This document shows, piece by piece, positions 7,990 to 15,708 of a stretch of DNA of 36,071 bases; positions within the stretch are counted from its first letter, which is position 1; each line of letters opens with the position of its first letter. The notes under the pieces are model-generated. The model saw only the letters and a list, made by a program, of their open reading frames with translations, searched no databases and was not told the DNA's origin. Position numbers and translations under genes: made by a program. The DNA is taken from contig JALWWX010000232.1 in NCBI GenBank assembly GCA_027078675.1, forward strand, positions 1 to 36,071, in the 5' to 3' direction. This stretch comes from Aquificales bacterium (GTDB taxonomy: Bacteria; Aquificota; Aquificia; Aquificales; Aquificaceae).

Positions 7990-8729
7990 TTGTAGCAAAG
8001 AATGAGGAGAGAACCATAGGCAGATGTATTGAGAGTGTTAAATCTATTGCGGATGAGATTGTCGTAGTTGACTCTGGCTCGGAGGATAGGACTGTTGAAA
8101 TAGCAAAAAGCTTAGGAGCTAAGGTAATATTCAGAGAGTGGACCGATTATGTAGATCAGGTTAATTATGCCATGGGATTGTGTTCGGGTGATTGGGTGCT
8201 TGTTCTTGATGCGGATGAGATAGTTTCTGATGAACTTTCAAAATCTATAAAAAAAGCTATACAAAATCCTGAATATACATGTTACAAGGTTAAAAGGAAG
8301 CTTTACTATTTAGGCAAGTTTTTAAGTTTTACAGAGGAAAGGATAAGACTTTTCAAAAAGGGTAAGGGAGTGTATGAAGGATTTGTCCACGAAAAGGTTA
8401 GATGTTTTGGGAATATAGGTATACTTGATGGATATCTTTATCACTATTCCTATGAAAGTATTTCAAGTCATATAAAAAAAGTGATGAAATATGCAGAGAG
8501 ATTAGCTGATGAAAATTGCAGAAGAGGATCAAAGTTTAGCTTTTTTAAGCTTGTTTTTAATCCTTTCTGGACCTTTATTAAATACTATGTTATAAAAGGC
8601 TGTTATAAAGATGGTCCTGCAGGTTTTATATTTTCTTCTGTAATGTGTTTTTACACATTTATGAAGTATGCTTTTCTTTTGGAAAAACAGTTGCTCCGTG
8701 AATTAGGAAAGGATGCATGGAGAAAATGA
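7974..8729 (+). CDS. Glycosyltransferase family 2, lipopolysaccharide core type (WaaE/KdtX-like)
   Basis: The protein has the family 2 GT-A layout: MLSVSIVAKNEERTIGRCIE, EIVVVDSGSEDRT for nucleotide-sugar binding, and VLVLDADEI, with the metal-binding D-x-D at Asp79-Asp81. The later RIRLFKKGKGVYEGFVHEKV and the HYSYESISSHIKK segment resemble the WaaE/KdtX group, which adds a hexose to the inner core of lipopolysaccharide. Length (251 residues) fits this group. Residues 200-240 are hydrophobic or amphipathic and may associate with the inner membrane. It overlaps the O-antigen ligase-like gene by 13 bases, supporting a role in surface polysaccharide. The exact sugar is unknown. Confidence 0.85.
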   Translation: MLSVSIVAKNEERTIGRCIESVKSIADEIVVVDSGSEDRTVEIAKSLGAKVIFREWTDYVDQVNYAMGLCSGDWVLVLDADEIVSDELSKSIKKAIQNPEYTCYKVKRKLYYLGKFLSFTEERIRLFKKGKGVYEGFVHEKVRCFGNIGILDGYLYHYSYESISSHIKKVMKYAERLADENCRRGSKFSFFKLVFNPFWTFIKYYVIKGCYKDGPAGFIFSSVMCFYTFMKYAFLLEKQLLRELGKDAWRK

Positions 8730-9850
8730 AAATACTTTTGTTTTCTTCCGTATTTTTTTCATTCTTTTCTATAACTATATATGAGGGAATTATAATTATA
8801 TGGCTAATATTAGTCTTAGTATATGCGATAAAGCAAAGAAAAATTTTTAGAGGGTATTTTACCTTACCTATTTTAATGTTTTCTATACCTCAAATTATCT
8901 CAACTTCTTTATATAATTTTAAGTTTGTATATAAATCACTTGAGCAAGGGTTGTTTTCTTTCATATATTTTTCTACATCTTTTCTAAAATTGACGTATAG
9001 AGACTTAGAGAAACTGAATTATATTATTTTAGCATCAGGATGTATATCTTACGGTTTTTTTATATATAATCTAATAGAGAAAAAAGAAATTGCTTTTGCC
9101 AGAGGTGGGATTATTGAAGTTTCTCTTTTTTCTTCAATATTTGCATTCGTTTCTCTTTCAATGTATTTATATAAAAAACAAAAAATATATCTATTTTTAT
9201 TTTTATTGTCTTCTTTTTTTGTTTTTTTACCTGCGAGAAGATCATATATGATAGGTTACTTTTTGGCTATAGGTCTTTTGCTTTATTTGTTAAGACATAT
9301 TATAAATAAAAAATTATTTTATGGTATTTTATTTTTTTCTGCAGGGCTAATGTTTGCAAGTATTGTTTATTTTCTTCATAAAGATAATCGCTTTAAGTAT
9401 ATGTCTGAAGTTTTGACCGGTAAAACTAAGATCAGTGAAAATGTTGTTAATATTATAACATCCGGAAGATTGGATAAATTTAATAGAGGTGTTGATAGGG
9501 TAAGGAAATCCTGGAGGGAAGGAAATTATATAGCTTTTATATTTGGACACGGTATAGAGAAGGCAAAACCTTATTTATCTCCTCCCTACGAATCCATCTT
9601 CATACTTCAAGAGTTTATTGAGAGAGGTATTATAGGGCTATTAGGTATATTGTTGTTCTTTTACAGATATTTCAGATTGTTTTTTAGATTCTCTATCAGA
9701 AAAAGGGAAGATATCCTTCTTATTCCGTTCCTTATAATACCCGCTGTTAACATAGGTGCTACAATTTTTAATGTTTTTTGGAATGCTATGTTGCCTTTAT
9801 ATGTAATTTTCTTAGGAATTGTTGAATACTTTTATAATAGGAAATCATAA
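8717..9850 (+). CDS. O-antigen ligase / Wzy-like polytopic membrane protein
   Basis: A 377-residue protein with about ten hydrophobic segments. The motif PARRSYMIGYFLAIGLLLYL matches the conserved arginine-rich segment of the Wzy_C/WaaL family, and FGHGIEKAKPYLSPPYESIF with the following FIERGIIGLLGILLFF is the typical large periplasmic-loop end. WaaL ligases transfer undecaprenyl-linked glycan to lipid A-core; Wzy proteins polymerise repeats. Sequence alone cannot separate the two. ATG codons at 8717 and 8726 are both possible; GGAAAGGA upstream of 8717 favours the first. The gene overlaps the glycosyltransferase upstream. The coding region is clearly more AT-rich than its neighbours. Confidence 0.72.
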   Translation: MEKMKILLFSSVFFSFFSITIYEGIIIIWLILVLVYAIKQRKIFRGYFTLPILMFSIPQIISTSLYNFKFVYKSLEQGLFSFIYFSTSFLKLTYRDLEKLNYIILASGCISYGFFIYNLIEKKEIAFARGGIIEVSLFSSIFAFVSLSMYLYKKQKIYLFLFLLSSFFVFLPARRSYMIGYFLAIGLLLYLLRHIINKKLFYGILFFSAGLMFASIVYFLHKDNRFKYMSEVLTGKTKISENVVNIITSGRLDKFNRGVDRVRKSWREGNYIAFIFGHGIEKAKPYLSPPYESIFILQEFIERGIIGLLGILLFFYRYFRLFFRFSIRKREDILLIPFLIIPAVNIGATIFNVFWNAMLPLYVIFLGIVEYFYNRKS

Positions 9851-9919
9851 TGTATGGTACATTTTGTTTAAGTGTGGTTATTGATGTATTTCCATATAAG
9901 AGTAGAAGAGGTATGTAGT

Positions 9920-11674
9920 TCAAGGATACTTTGTTGACCTTTCGGAAACAAAAGAAAGGCGGTGCCTGATCAATTTACCTATATCGGATCTCGTAACTAT
10001 TCCCACTATTATTCTTTTGTCCCCCTCGGTTACGACTATAGGAATCCTTCCTATTCCCCTGTTTATCATTATATTGAGTACATCTGATAGCTTTGTATCA
10101 GGGTGTACAAATATGGGATCTTTTGTCATTATATCTTGTATTTTTACTTTTCCCTTTTCTTCTTCCCTTATGCGTGATATGTCACTCTTTGTTACAATCC
10201 CTTGAAGATTTCCTTCCTTAGCGACGGGTATTCCCGATATAAGCTTATTTTTCATAACCTCTTCCGCTTCCTTTACGGTTGCTTCTGGGGGTAAGGTAAT
10301 GGGTTTGTTCATAACTTCCTTCGCCTTGTAATTTTCAAGTATGCTTATACCTATTTCTTCCCTCATAATTGGTGAATCTTCCCTTCTGTTTACCTGGCTC
10401 GGGAATATGCTTTTGTCTCCGCTTACTATATAGGCTATGGATACCGCTATAATTGAAGGAACCAACAAATTATAGCCGTGGGTCATTTCCGCCACAAGTA
10501 TCAGTGTTGAAAGGGGTGCTTTTGCTGCACCGCCGAAAAAGGCTGTCATACCTACTACTGTAAATGAAGCTATATTAAGATAATCTTCTCCGCTTATCAT
10601 GTTTACTATAAGGCTTGATATTGCCCCGAGGGTTCCTCCTATCATTATGGAGGGTCCGAATATTCCCCCTGATCCACCAGATCCGAGTATGAGGGATGCA
10701 CAAAACATTAAAAATAGAGGTGAAAGCATAATGGTTATAATTCCTATGAAATCTATGTGTCCGTCTATTATTATCTGAAGCCAGCCGTAGCCGTTACCTA
10801 TTACAAAGGGATTGATTATACCTATAGAGCCTGTTATAAATCCTGCAATTGCGGGTCTCAGAAAGGGAGGTATGTTTGATTTGGCAAAAGTGTTTTGGAT
10901 TTCCGTGAACATCTTTATGAAAAATCTTATGGAGAAACCGCATATAAAACCAAGAAGGGCATAATATATAAGATGATCCACGGATAAGGATGCTTTGCCG
11001 GAAGTTGGTATATTAAATAGGGGATCAAAGCCCATAAAAGAACCGAAAACTATATAGGAAGTGACAGAAGCTAAAAATCCTGGAACTAAAAGTTCAATAT
11101 CAAAGTCCTTTTTGTAAAAAACCTCCGCGCTTATTATTGCACCTGCGAGCGGTGCCCTGAAGATGGCTGCCACTCCCGCTCCCAAGCCTATAGCTACAAG
11201 TTTTCTCCTTTCCCTTTTGCTGAGCCTTAAAATGTCGGAAAGTAAAGAACCCATACCTGCCCCTATGAGGGCTATGGGTCCTTCCCTTCCTGAGGTACCC
11301 CCAGAGCCTATGAGTATGGCTGAGCTTATTAATTTAACAAACGGTGCCTTTGGATCAATTTTCGCATTGTTAAAATGATAAGCCTTTATGGCGTGATCCG
11401 TGCCAATACCTTCTGATTCCCTTGAAAGGAAGTAAACAATAATACCAGAGATAAGGCCTCCTGCCATGGTTATAAAAGGTAGAAAGTAAGGGTGTTCCAC
11501 AAAGGGTTTTGTCAAAATGTATGTACCTTCGCCAGCAGGTAAGGGATTTATGTAACCCGCAATATCCACAAGTATAAATTCTGTTATTATTTCAATGGAA
11601 TAGTTAAAAAGGACAGCATAAATCCCTATGATTATACCAAGGATTATAGGTGGTAGGAAATTTTTGTGGATCAC
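9920..11674 (-). CDS. ClC-family chloride channel/antiporter with two CBS domains
   Basis: A 584-residue membrane protein of the ClC family, which move chloride or fluoride, either as channels or in exchange for protons. Motifs: GIGTDHAIK where the usual GSGIPE lies, GTSGREGPIALIGAG with the gating glutamate Glu131, and GSGGSGGIFGPSIMIGG as the GxFxP selectivity segment. At the position of the E. coli proton glutamate (EEMR) the sequence reads AEVFY, so that residue appears to be Val185. The last 130 residues form two CBS domains (AKEVMNKPITLPPEATVKEA; IQDIMTKDPIFVHPDTKLSD), probably binding an adenine nucleotide. The start is GTG at 11674, overlapping the divergent apbE region. The gene stands alone. 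Confidence 0.88.
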   Translation of the reverse strand: MIHKNFLPPIILGIIIGIYAVLFNYSIEIITEFILVDIAGYINPLPAGEGTYILTKPFVEHPYFLPFITMAGGLISGIIVYFLSRESEGIGTDHAIKAYHFNNAKIDPKAPFVKLISSAILIGSGGTSGREGPIALIGAGMGSLLSDILRLSKRERRKLVAIGLGAGVAAIFRAPLAGAIISAEVFYKKDFDIELLVPGFLASVTSYIVFGSFMGFDPLFNIPTSGKASLSVDHLIYYALLGFICGFSIRFFIKMFTEIQNTFAKSNIPPFLRPAIAGFITGSIGIINPFVIGNGYGWLQIIIDGHIDFIGIITIMLSPLFLMFCASLILGSGGSGGIFGPSIMIGGTLGAISSLIVNMISGEDYLNIASFTVVGMTAFFGGAAKAPLSTLILVAEMTHGYNLLVPSIIAVSIAYIVSGDKSIFPSQVNRREDSPIMREEIGISILENYKAKEVMNKPITLPPEATVKEAEEVMKNKLISGIPVAKEGNLQGIVTKSDISRIREEEKGKVKIQDIMTKDPIFVHPDTKLSDVLNIMINRGIGRIPIVVTEGDKRIIVGIVTRSDIGKLIRHRLSFVSERSTKYP

Positions 11675-11689
11675 TTTATATATTATTAT

Positions 11690-12571
11690 ATGATAAGGAT
11701 TTTACCTTTTTTGTTAGTCATTGTATTTCAAAGTTACGGATTTTCCGTTGAAAAGTTTTTCTATCTTATGGGAACATATAGCACAATGGATCTTGATAAT
11801 CCTGATGATATAAGGAGGGCTTATAAGTATTTAAGGAAACTGGAAAATAAAATGAGCACATACCTGGCGGAGTCTGAGGTTTCCCTTATAAACAGATATG
11901 CAGGTATTAAACCCGTAAAGGTATCCGGAGAAATTGTGGAAGTTATTATGGAAGCATTAAAAATATCAGAAAAGACCTATGGATATTTTGACATAACAGT
12001 CGGAGCTTATACTATAAACCACGTGCGTAAAAGGTTATTGAAAAAGGAGGAAGCTTTAAGGTTGATAAACTACAAAGATGTTGTGGTTAACGGAGACAAG
12101 GTGTTTTTAAGGAAAAAAGGTATGGCTATTGATCTCGGCGGTATAGGGAAAGGGTATGCCTTAGAAAAGGTCCATGACTATCTGAATGTTGAAAGGGGAT
12201 TTATAAGCATAGGGGGTGATATGAAGATATGGGGTATGAGGAAGTCAATAGCTATATTGGATCCTTTAGAGGAAAGTATCATCGCATTTTTTGTCAATAG
12301 GGGAGACCTGTGTATATCCACATCAGGAAATTATCATCAGGATCATATAAGAACACAAAACAGAAACATTATACAGGTTACCGTCTTACACAGAAATTGT
12401 ACTTACGCTGATGCCTACGCTACCGCTTTATTTGCTATGCCTGAGGGGGAGATTAAAAGGTTTTTAAATGAAAATGAAGATGTTGGTGTATTTATTTTGT
12501 ACAAGAATAGGGAGGTTTATGTTAATTCCGCATTTTTGTCCTACTGTGAAAAATTTAAAATAGTTGAATAA
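11690..12571 (+). CDS. apbE: FAD:protein FMN transferase, exported
   Basis: ApbE transfers FMN from FAD to a threonine or serine of target proteins outside the cytoplasm, using magnesium. Family motifs: LMGTYSTMDL, YFDITVGAYT, AIDLGGIGKGYALEKV, FISIGGDMKIWG, LCISTSGNYH, and CTYADAYATALFAM with the C-terminal metal/flavin-site aspartate. The ORF track starts at GTG 11666; I prefer ATG 11690, which opens directly into a signal sequence (MIRILPFLLVIVFQSYGF). There is no clear Shine-Dalgarno at either start. The protein is 293 residues and may be a lipoprotein-free periplasmic enzyme. The next gene encodes an FMN-binding protein with a flavinylation motif, its likely substrate. It is divergent from the ClC gene with overlapping 5' regions. 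Confidence 0.9.
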   Translation: MIRILPFLLVIVFQSYGFSVEKFFYLMGTYSTMDLDNPDDIRRAYKYLRKLENKMSTYLAESEVSLINRYAGIKPVKVSGEIVEVIMEALKISEKTYGYFDITVGAYTINHVRKRLLKKEEALRLINYKDVVVNGDKVFLRKKGMAIDLGGIGKGYALEKVHDYLNVERGFISIGGDMKIWGMRKSIAILDPLEESIIAFFVNRGDLCISTSGNYHQDHIRTQNRNIIQVTVLHRNCTYADAYATALFAMPEGEIKRFLNENEDVGVFILYKNREVYVNSAFLSYCEKFKIVE

Positions 12572-12637
12572 ATATATGACTTTTGTCATTGTTGAACTGT
12601 GTTTTTGAGATGATAATGAAATTAAATTTCAATTTCA

Positions 12638-13165
12638 ATGGCTGTGAAGGTAATTATTATGGTTATGGCTTCTTTAACCTTTGCTTATTCAAAGGTTGAT
12701 GTCACTAAGTATATAAGATTTTATTATCCGGATTCTGTAATAGAGATTAGAAATATAATCCTCAGCAAGGAACAGGTTAAAAGAGCAAGTAAGTTGGCAA
12801 AGGTAAAGATAAGATCAAGGCTTGTATCCTTTTACCTCATTAAGGATAAATCTGGTAACATAGTTGCATACGCTTATATAGATACTCACCGTGTCAGGAC
12901 AAAACCGGAAACAGTTCTTTACATAATTAGCAGAAATGGAGAGCTTGAAGTAGCAGAAGTTATAGCCTTTCTTGAGCCTCCCGAATATAAAGCTGATGAA
13001 AGATGGTTGAGCATATTTAAAGGAAAATCCCTGCATAAAGACAAATTGGCATTAAGGAGGGATATCCCTAATATAACTGGTGCTACCCTTACTGCAAGAG
13101 CAATTACTAAAAGTGTAAGAAAAGTGCTTGCGTTGTGGCAGGTTGTGTTTGGGGATAAGAAATGA
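12638..13165 (+). CDS. FMN-binding domain protein, exported, with flavinylation motif
   Basis: A 175-residue protein with a short signal-like N-terminus (KVIIMVMASLTFAYS) and a C-terminal FMN-binding domain like that of NqrC/RnfG. The segment DIPNITGATLTARAITKSV contains the D-x-x-x-x-T-G-A-T pattern; Thr150 is the likely residue to carry FMN through a phosphodiester bond. A preceding EVIAFLEPPEYKADERW is also typical of these domains. The protein probably acts as a periplasmic one- or two-electron carrier, modified by the ApbE encoded just upstream. It lacks NqrC's N-terminal membrane anchor. Its stop overlaps the membrane-protein gene by four bases. A 13-base palindrome (GAAATTAAATTTC) lies before its start, and no Shine-Dalgarno is seen. 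Confidence 0.85.
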   Translation: MAVKVIIMVMASLTFAYSKVDVTKYIRFYYPDSVIEIRNIILSKEQVKRASKLAKVKIRSRLVSFYLIKDKSGNIVAYAYIDTHRVRTKPETVLYIISRNGELEVAEVIAFLEPPEYKADERWLSIFKGKSLHKDKLALRRDIPNITGATLTARAITKSVRKVLALWQVVFGDKK

Positions 13166-14121
13166 GAATTTTTGTACAGAATGGCTCAAGAACCCAATAT
13201 ATGAAACATTTGATGATACTTATAGTTTTATTTTCTGGTTTGTTTTGGGGAGTTGATATTATAAACGCTTTTATGATTTACGGATACTCTTACGAAGATG
13301 TATATCTTTATTTCTACTCCGATTTTGAATATCCTGAAATTGCCCCCTTTAATGCCTTAATAGAAAATGTTCATATAAATCTTTACACGTCACTTTTATT
13401 TAATGTTTTTTTCTTACCCTTATTTTTAAAGCTCTATCCTAATAAAAAGTTTGCTTTTATTATATCTCTTATTATTTTTGCTTTATCTCTTTTATATTCC
13501 GTTTCTGATATAGCGGTATATCTGTGGGGTGTTATCTTTATATATATTAAGTTAATATCTTTTCTGAGCTATAAGGTTTTATCTCTGGTGGCATTGGCCA
13601 TTACATTTATATTAATCGTTTATAAACAAGTGGGAAGGGTTTATGTCGGTGGTGTTAACTTTATTGTTCTAATTTTTTCTTTTTCCTCTCTCTTTTTCTT
13701 ACTTATAAATTTGATTATGTTTTACACTAAACTGGGTTTTAATCCGGAGAATATTTATTACTATTACAATGGAAATGAAGAGCTATTTATAAAGGGTAAG
13801 AGTTTTGAAAGTATAATATCTGTTCTTGCATTACATATAGTGAGCGGAGGTGTGTTTGTTTTTGTCTTAAGCCATTTCTATATATTCACTGAATTTATTT
13901 ACAAGGGTATTGCCATCTATCTATCGTTTGTTTCAGCGATTATAGAATTTTTAAGCGGACTTTTTATAAAAATGGGGCTTTTTATTTTTACATACATTAA
14001 GCTAATTTCCTTCTTTATGATGGAATTCCTGCTTGCATTTATTACACTTTATGTTATAAAAGATATATTAAAAGGCAAATTGCAATGGACATCCGAAAAA
14101 AGTTCTCAGGAGCGATCATAG
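13162..14121 (+). CDS. Polytopic membrane protein made of two ~150-residue repeats, likely redox partner
   Basis: I do not recognise this family. The 319-residue protein has about eight hydrophobic segments. Its two halves resemble each other at an offset near 150 residues: INAFMIY (34-40) matches INLIMFY (182-188), NVHINLY with His71 matches LALHIVS with His225, and FIYIKLISF (126-134) matches FTYIKLISF (276-284). It is therefore an internal duplication, each half with four membrane segments and one conserved histidine. The start overlaps the FMN-binding gene by four bases, so it probably works with that protein, for example passing electrons between the membrane and the periplasmic flavin. 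Haem binding by the histidines is only inference. Its 3' end overlaps the next gene by 37 bases. Confidence 0.8.
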   Translation: MRIFVQNGSRTQYMKHLMILIVLFSGLFWGVDIINAFMIYGYSYEDVYLYFYSDFEYPEIAPFNALIENVHINLYTSLLFNVFFLPLFLKLYPNKKFAFIISLIIFALSLLYSVSDIAVYLWGVIFIYIKLISFLSYKVLSLVALAITFILIVYKQVGRVYVGGVNFIVLIFSFSSLFFLLINLIMFYTKLGFNPENIYYYYNGNEELFIKGKSFESIISVLALHIVSGGVFVFVLSHFYIFTEFIYKGIAIYLSFVSAIIEFLSGLFIKMGLFIFTYIKLISFFMMEFLLAFITLYVIKDILKGKLQWTSEKSSQERS

Positions 14122-15065
14122 GTTCATCTCTCGGGGACGCTATAGGTAAGTGTGTAGAGGATATTACTAAGTATGATGTATATGAATTTTATGGAGGTCC
14201 TCTGAGAGGTTTCGCAGAACCTCATCCATTAAGTCCTGCCCACGGTAGAAAGCCGGAGGAAACCTCAGATGAAACTACCGTGTTTCGCATCTTGTTGGAA
14301 AGCATAATTGAGAGGAAAGAGATAGACGTTCAGGACTTTATAAGAAGGTTAATAATATGGTATGAGGATGAGTCTTCTCACAGATATCCCGATCCTACTC
14401 TTCTTACTGCAATTGATCTACTTTCAAGGGGATCCAGTCCTGCCTTGTACGGTTTAACCTCCGCCTCTGTTGAAGGTATACTCAGAAGTGTTGCTGTGGG
14501 ATTGTATCACTATTACAATCCCCTCCTTGCAGCGGAGGGTAGTAGGGTTGTTTCTTTACTAACTCACAGGAGTGAATATATATCAGCTGGTTCTGCTGTT
14601 TTGGGGGCTTTTATTTCCATGCTTGTATCAGATTGCGAGATAGGTTCCGTGGACGAAAAAATAGATCTTATAAATAAGTTACAAAGAATTTCAGATAGTA
14701 GCAGGCTTAACAAAGCGTTGGATAAAGTTAAGGAGCTATTATTGAATGGAGCTGATGTTGATACCGCCATATTTGAGTTGGGAAACGGGAGTTTTGTACT
14801 TGAATCCCTACCTCTTTCTGTCTTTATATTTCTTTCGCACGCTGACGATCCAGAGGAGGCTTTTTGGCAAGGTGTCAATTCCTACGGCGAGTTCGGCGGT
14901 GATACCGACTCAATAGGATTTATGGTAGGAGCTTTCGTGGGGGCAAAATTCGGCGTGGATGTTTTCCCCAAGGAGCTTGTTGATAATCTTGAAAATTCAG
15001 GTTATTATATAAATATCGCAAATAAACTTACGGATATTATTAAAGAATCTGTTAAAGGAGGATAG
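14085..15065 (+). CDS. ADP-ribosylglycohydrolase family protein (DraG-like)
   Basis: This family removes ADP-ribose from proteins or small molecules using two metal ions. The start [20 protein letters not shown] is the standard first helix of the fold. The first metal motif is SDET (residues 61-64) where TDDT is usual, so one Asp is replaced by Glu. The second, [18 protein letters not shown] near residue 270, is intact. Length (326 residues) is normal. The natural start lies inside the membrane-protein gene, a 37-base overlap, which ties it to the flavin operon. The stop is five bases before hfq, and AAAGGAGGATAG within its end serves hfq. The substrate is unknown; no DraT-like transferase is in the window. 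Confidence 0.85.
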   Translation: MDIRKKFSGAIIGSSLGDAIGKCVEDITKYDVYEFYGGPLRGFAEPHPLSPAHGRKPEETSDETTVFRILLESIIERKEIDVQDFIRRLIIWYEDESSHRYPDPTLLTAIDLLSRGSSPALYGLTSASVEGILRSVAVGLYHYYNPLLAAEGSRVVSLLTHRSEYISAGSAVLGAFISMLVSDCEIGSVDEKIDLINKLQRISDSSRLNKALDKVKELLLNGADVDTAIFELGNGSFVLESLPLSVFIFLSHADDPEEAFWQGVNSYGEFGGDTDSIGFMVGAFVGAKFGVDVFPKELVDNLENSGYYINIANKLTDIIKESVKGG

Positions 15066-15070
15066 AGAAA

Positions 15071-15313
15071 ATGGCCTATAAGTTACAGGAGAGTTTTCTG
15101 AACACAGCAAGAAAAAGAAGGGTTAAGGTATCAATATACTTGGTTAACGGTGTAAGATTACAAGGAAGAATAAAGTCTATAGACCTTTTTACCATTTTGC
15201 TTGAGGATTCAAGACAACAAACCCTTGTCTATAAACATGCGATAACAACAATAATACCACATGAAAGGATAGAAATAGAATTTGAAGAAGAAGGAGTGCC
15301 GGGAGCCTCTTAA
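15071..15313 (+). CDS. hfq: RNA chaperone Hfq
   Basis: Hfq is a ring-shaped hexamer that pairs small RNAs with mRNAs. The 80-residue protein shows Sm1 ([20 protein letters not shown]) and Sm2 ending in [10 protein letters not shown], where the KHA segment binds uridine-rich RNA ends. It opens with [13 protein letters not shown], the expected N-terminal helix. A strong AAAGGAGG precedes the ATG. The short acidic C-terminus ([11 protein letters not shown]) is usual outside the gammaproteobacteria. It is the last gene of the apbE cluster, and its last four bases overlap the convergent ferredoxin gene. Confidence 0.96.
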   Translation: MAYKLQESFLNTARKRRVKVSIYLVNGVRLQGRIKSIDLFTILLEDSRQQTLVYKHAITTIIPHERIEIEFEEEGVPGAS

Positions 15314-15329
15314 AGAAGACCCGGCGGTT
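15298..15329. terminator. Possible two-way terminator inside the hfq/ferredoxin overlap
   Basis: GCCGGG (15298-15303) pairs with CCCGGC (15320-15325), and the 16-base interval can form a smaller TCTT/AAGA hairpin. TTTT follows on the plus strand. The structure lies across both stop codons. The T-run is short, so termination strength is uncertain. Confidence 0.4.
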
Positions 15330-15642
15330 TTCCTTTTGAAACAACAAGCCTTTCTACGGGCTTATCACCTTTCAGGTGGCTTTCTATTATTTCGTCTATA
15401 TCTTCCGATTTGACATTTCCGTACCATACCCCTTCGGGATATACAACTATTGTAGGACCTATTGCGCATGGACCTAAGCAACCAGTAGGTGTAACCGCCA
15501 CATTCATCATAAGGTCTGGATCCATTTGAATTTTCTCCATAAGGGTTTGATAAATTTCCCTACTTCCCTTGTCTGCGCAGGAACCCATCGGGTGACCAGG
15601 AGGTCTTTGATTAACACATACAAACACGTGTTTAAATCCCAT
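15310..15642 (-). CDS. [2Fe-2S] ferredoxin, thioredoxin-fold type
   Basis: A 110-residue electron carrier of the thioredoxin-like ferredoxin family. The four cysteines are Cys9 and Cys22 ([20 protein letters not shown]) and Cys55 and Cys59 ([12 protein letters not shown]). From memory these are the same positions as the ligands in the structurally studied Aquifex aeolicus ferredoxin. Such proteins act as low-potential cytoplasmic carriers and resemble the NuoE C-terminal domain. A strong AAAGGAGGTGG precedes the ATG. The gene converges on hfq, overlapping by four bases, and follows ogg on the same strand with 66 bases between. Confidence 0.93.
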   Translation of the reverse strand: MGFKHVFVCVNQRPPGHPMGSCADKGSREIYQTLMEKIQMDPDLMMNVAVTPTGCLGPCAIGPTIVVYPEGVWYGNVKSEDIDEIIESHLKGDKPVERLVVSKGKPPGLL

Positions 15643-15708
15643 CTTCCACCTCCTTTGGAGTGTGCAATTATTTTATCAGTAAGGTTTTGGAATATATTAT
15701 GAGTTTTA

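Noticed and set aside
15643-15708. Promoter for the ferredoxin gene
   Set aside because: A TAAAAT-like -10 can be drawn but no acceptable -35 lies at the right distance.
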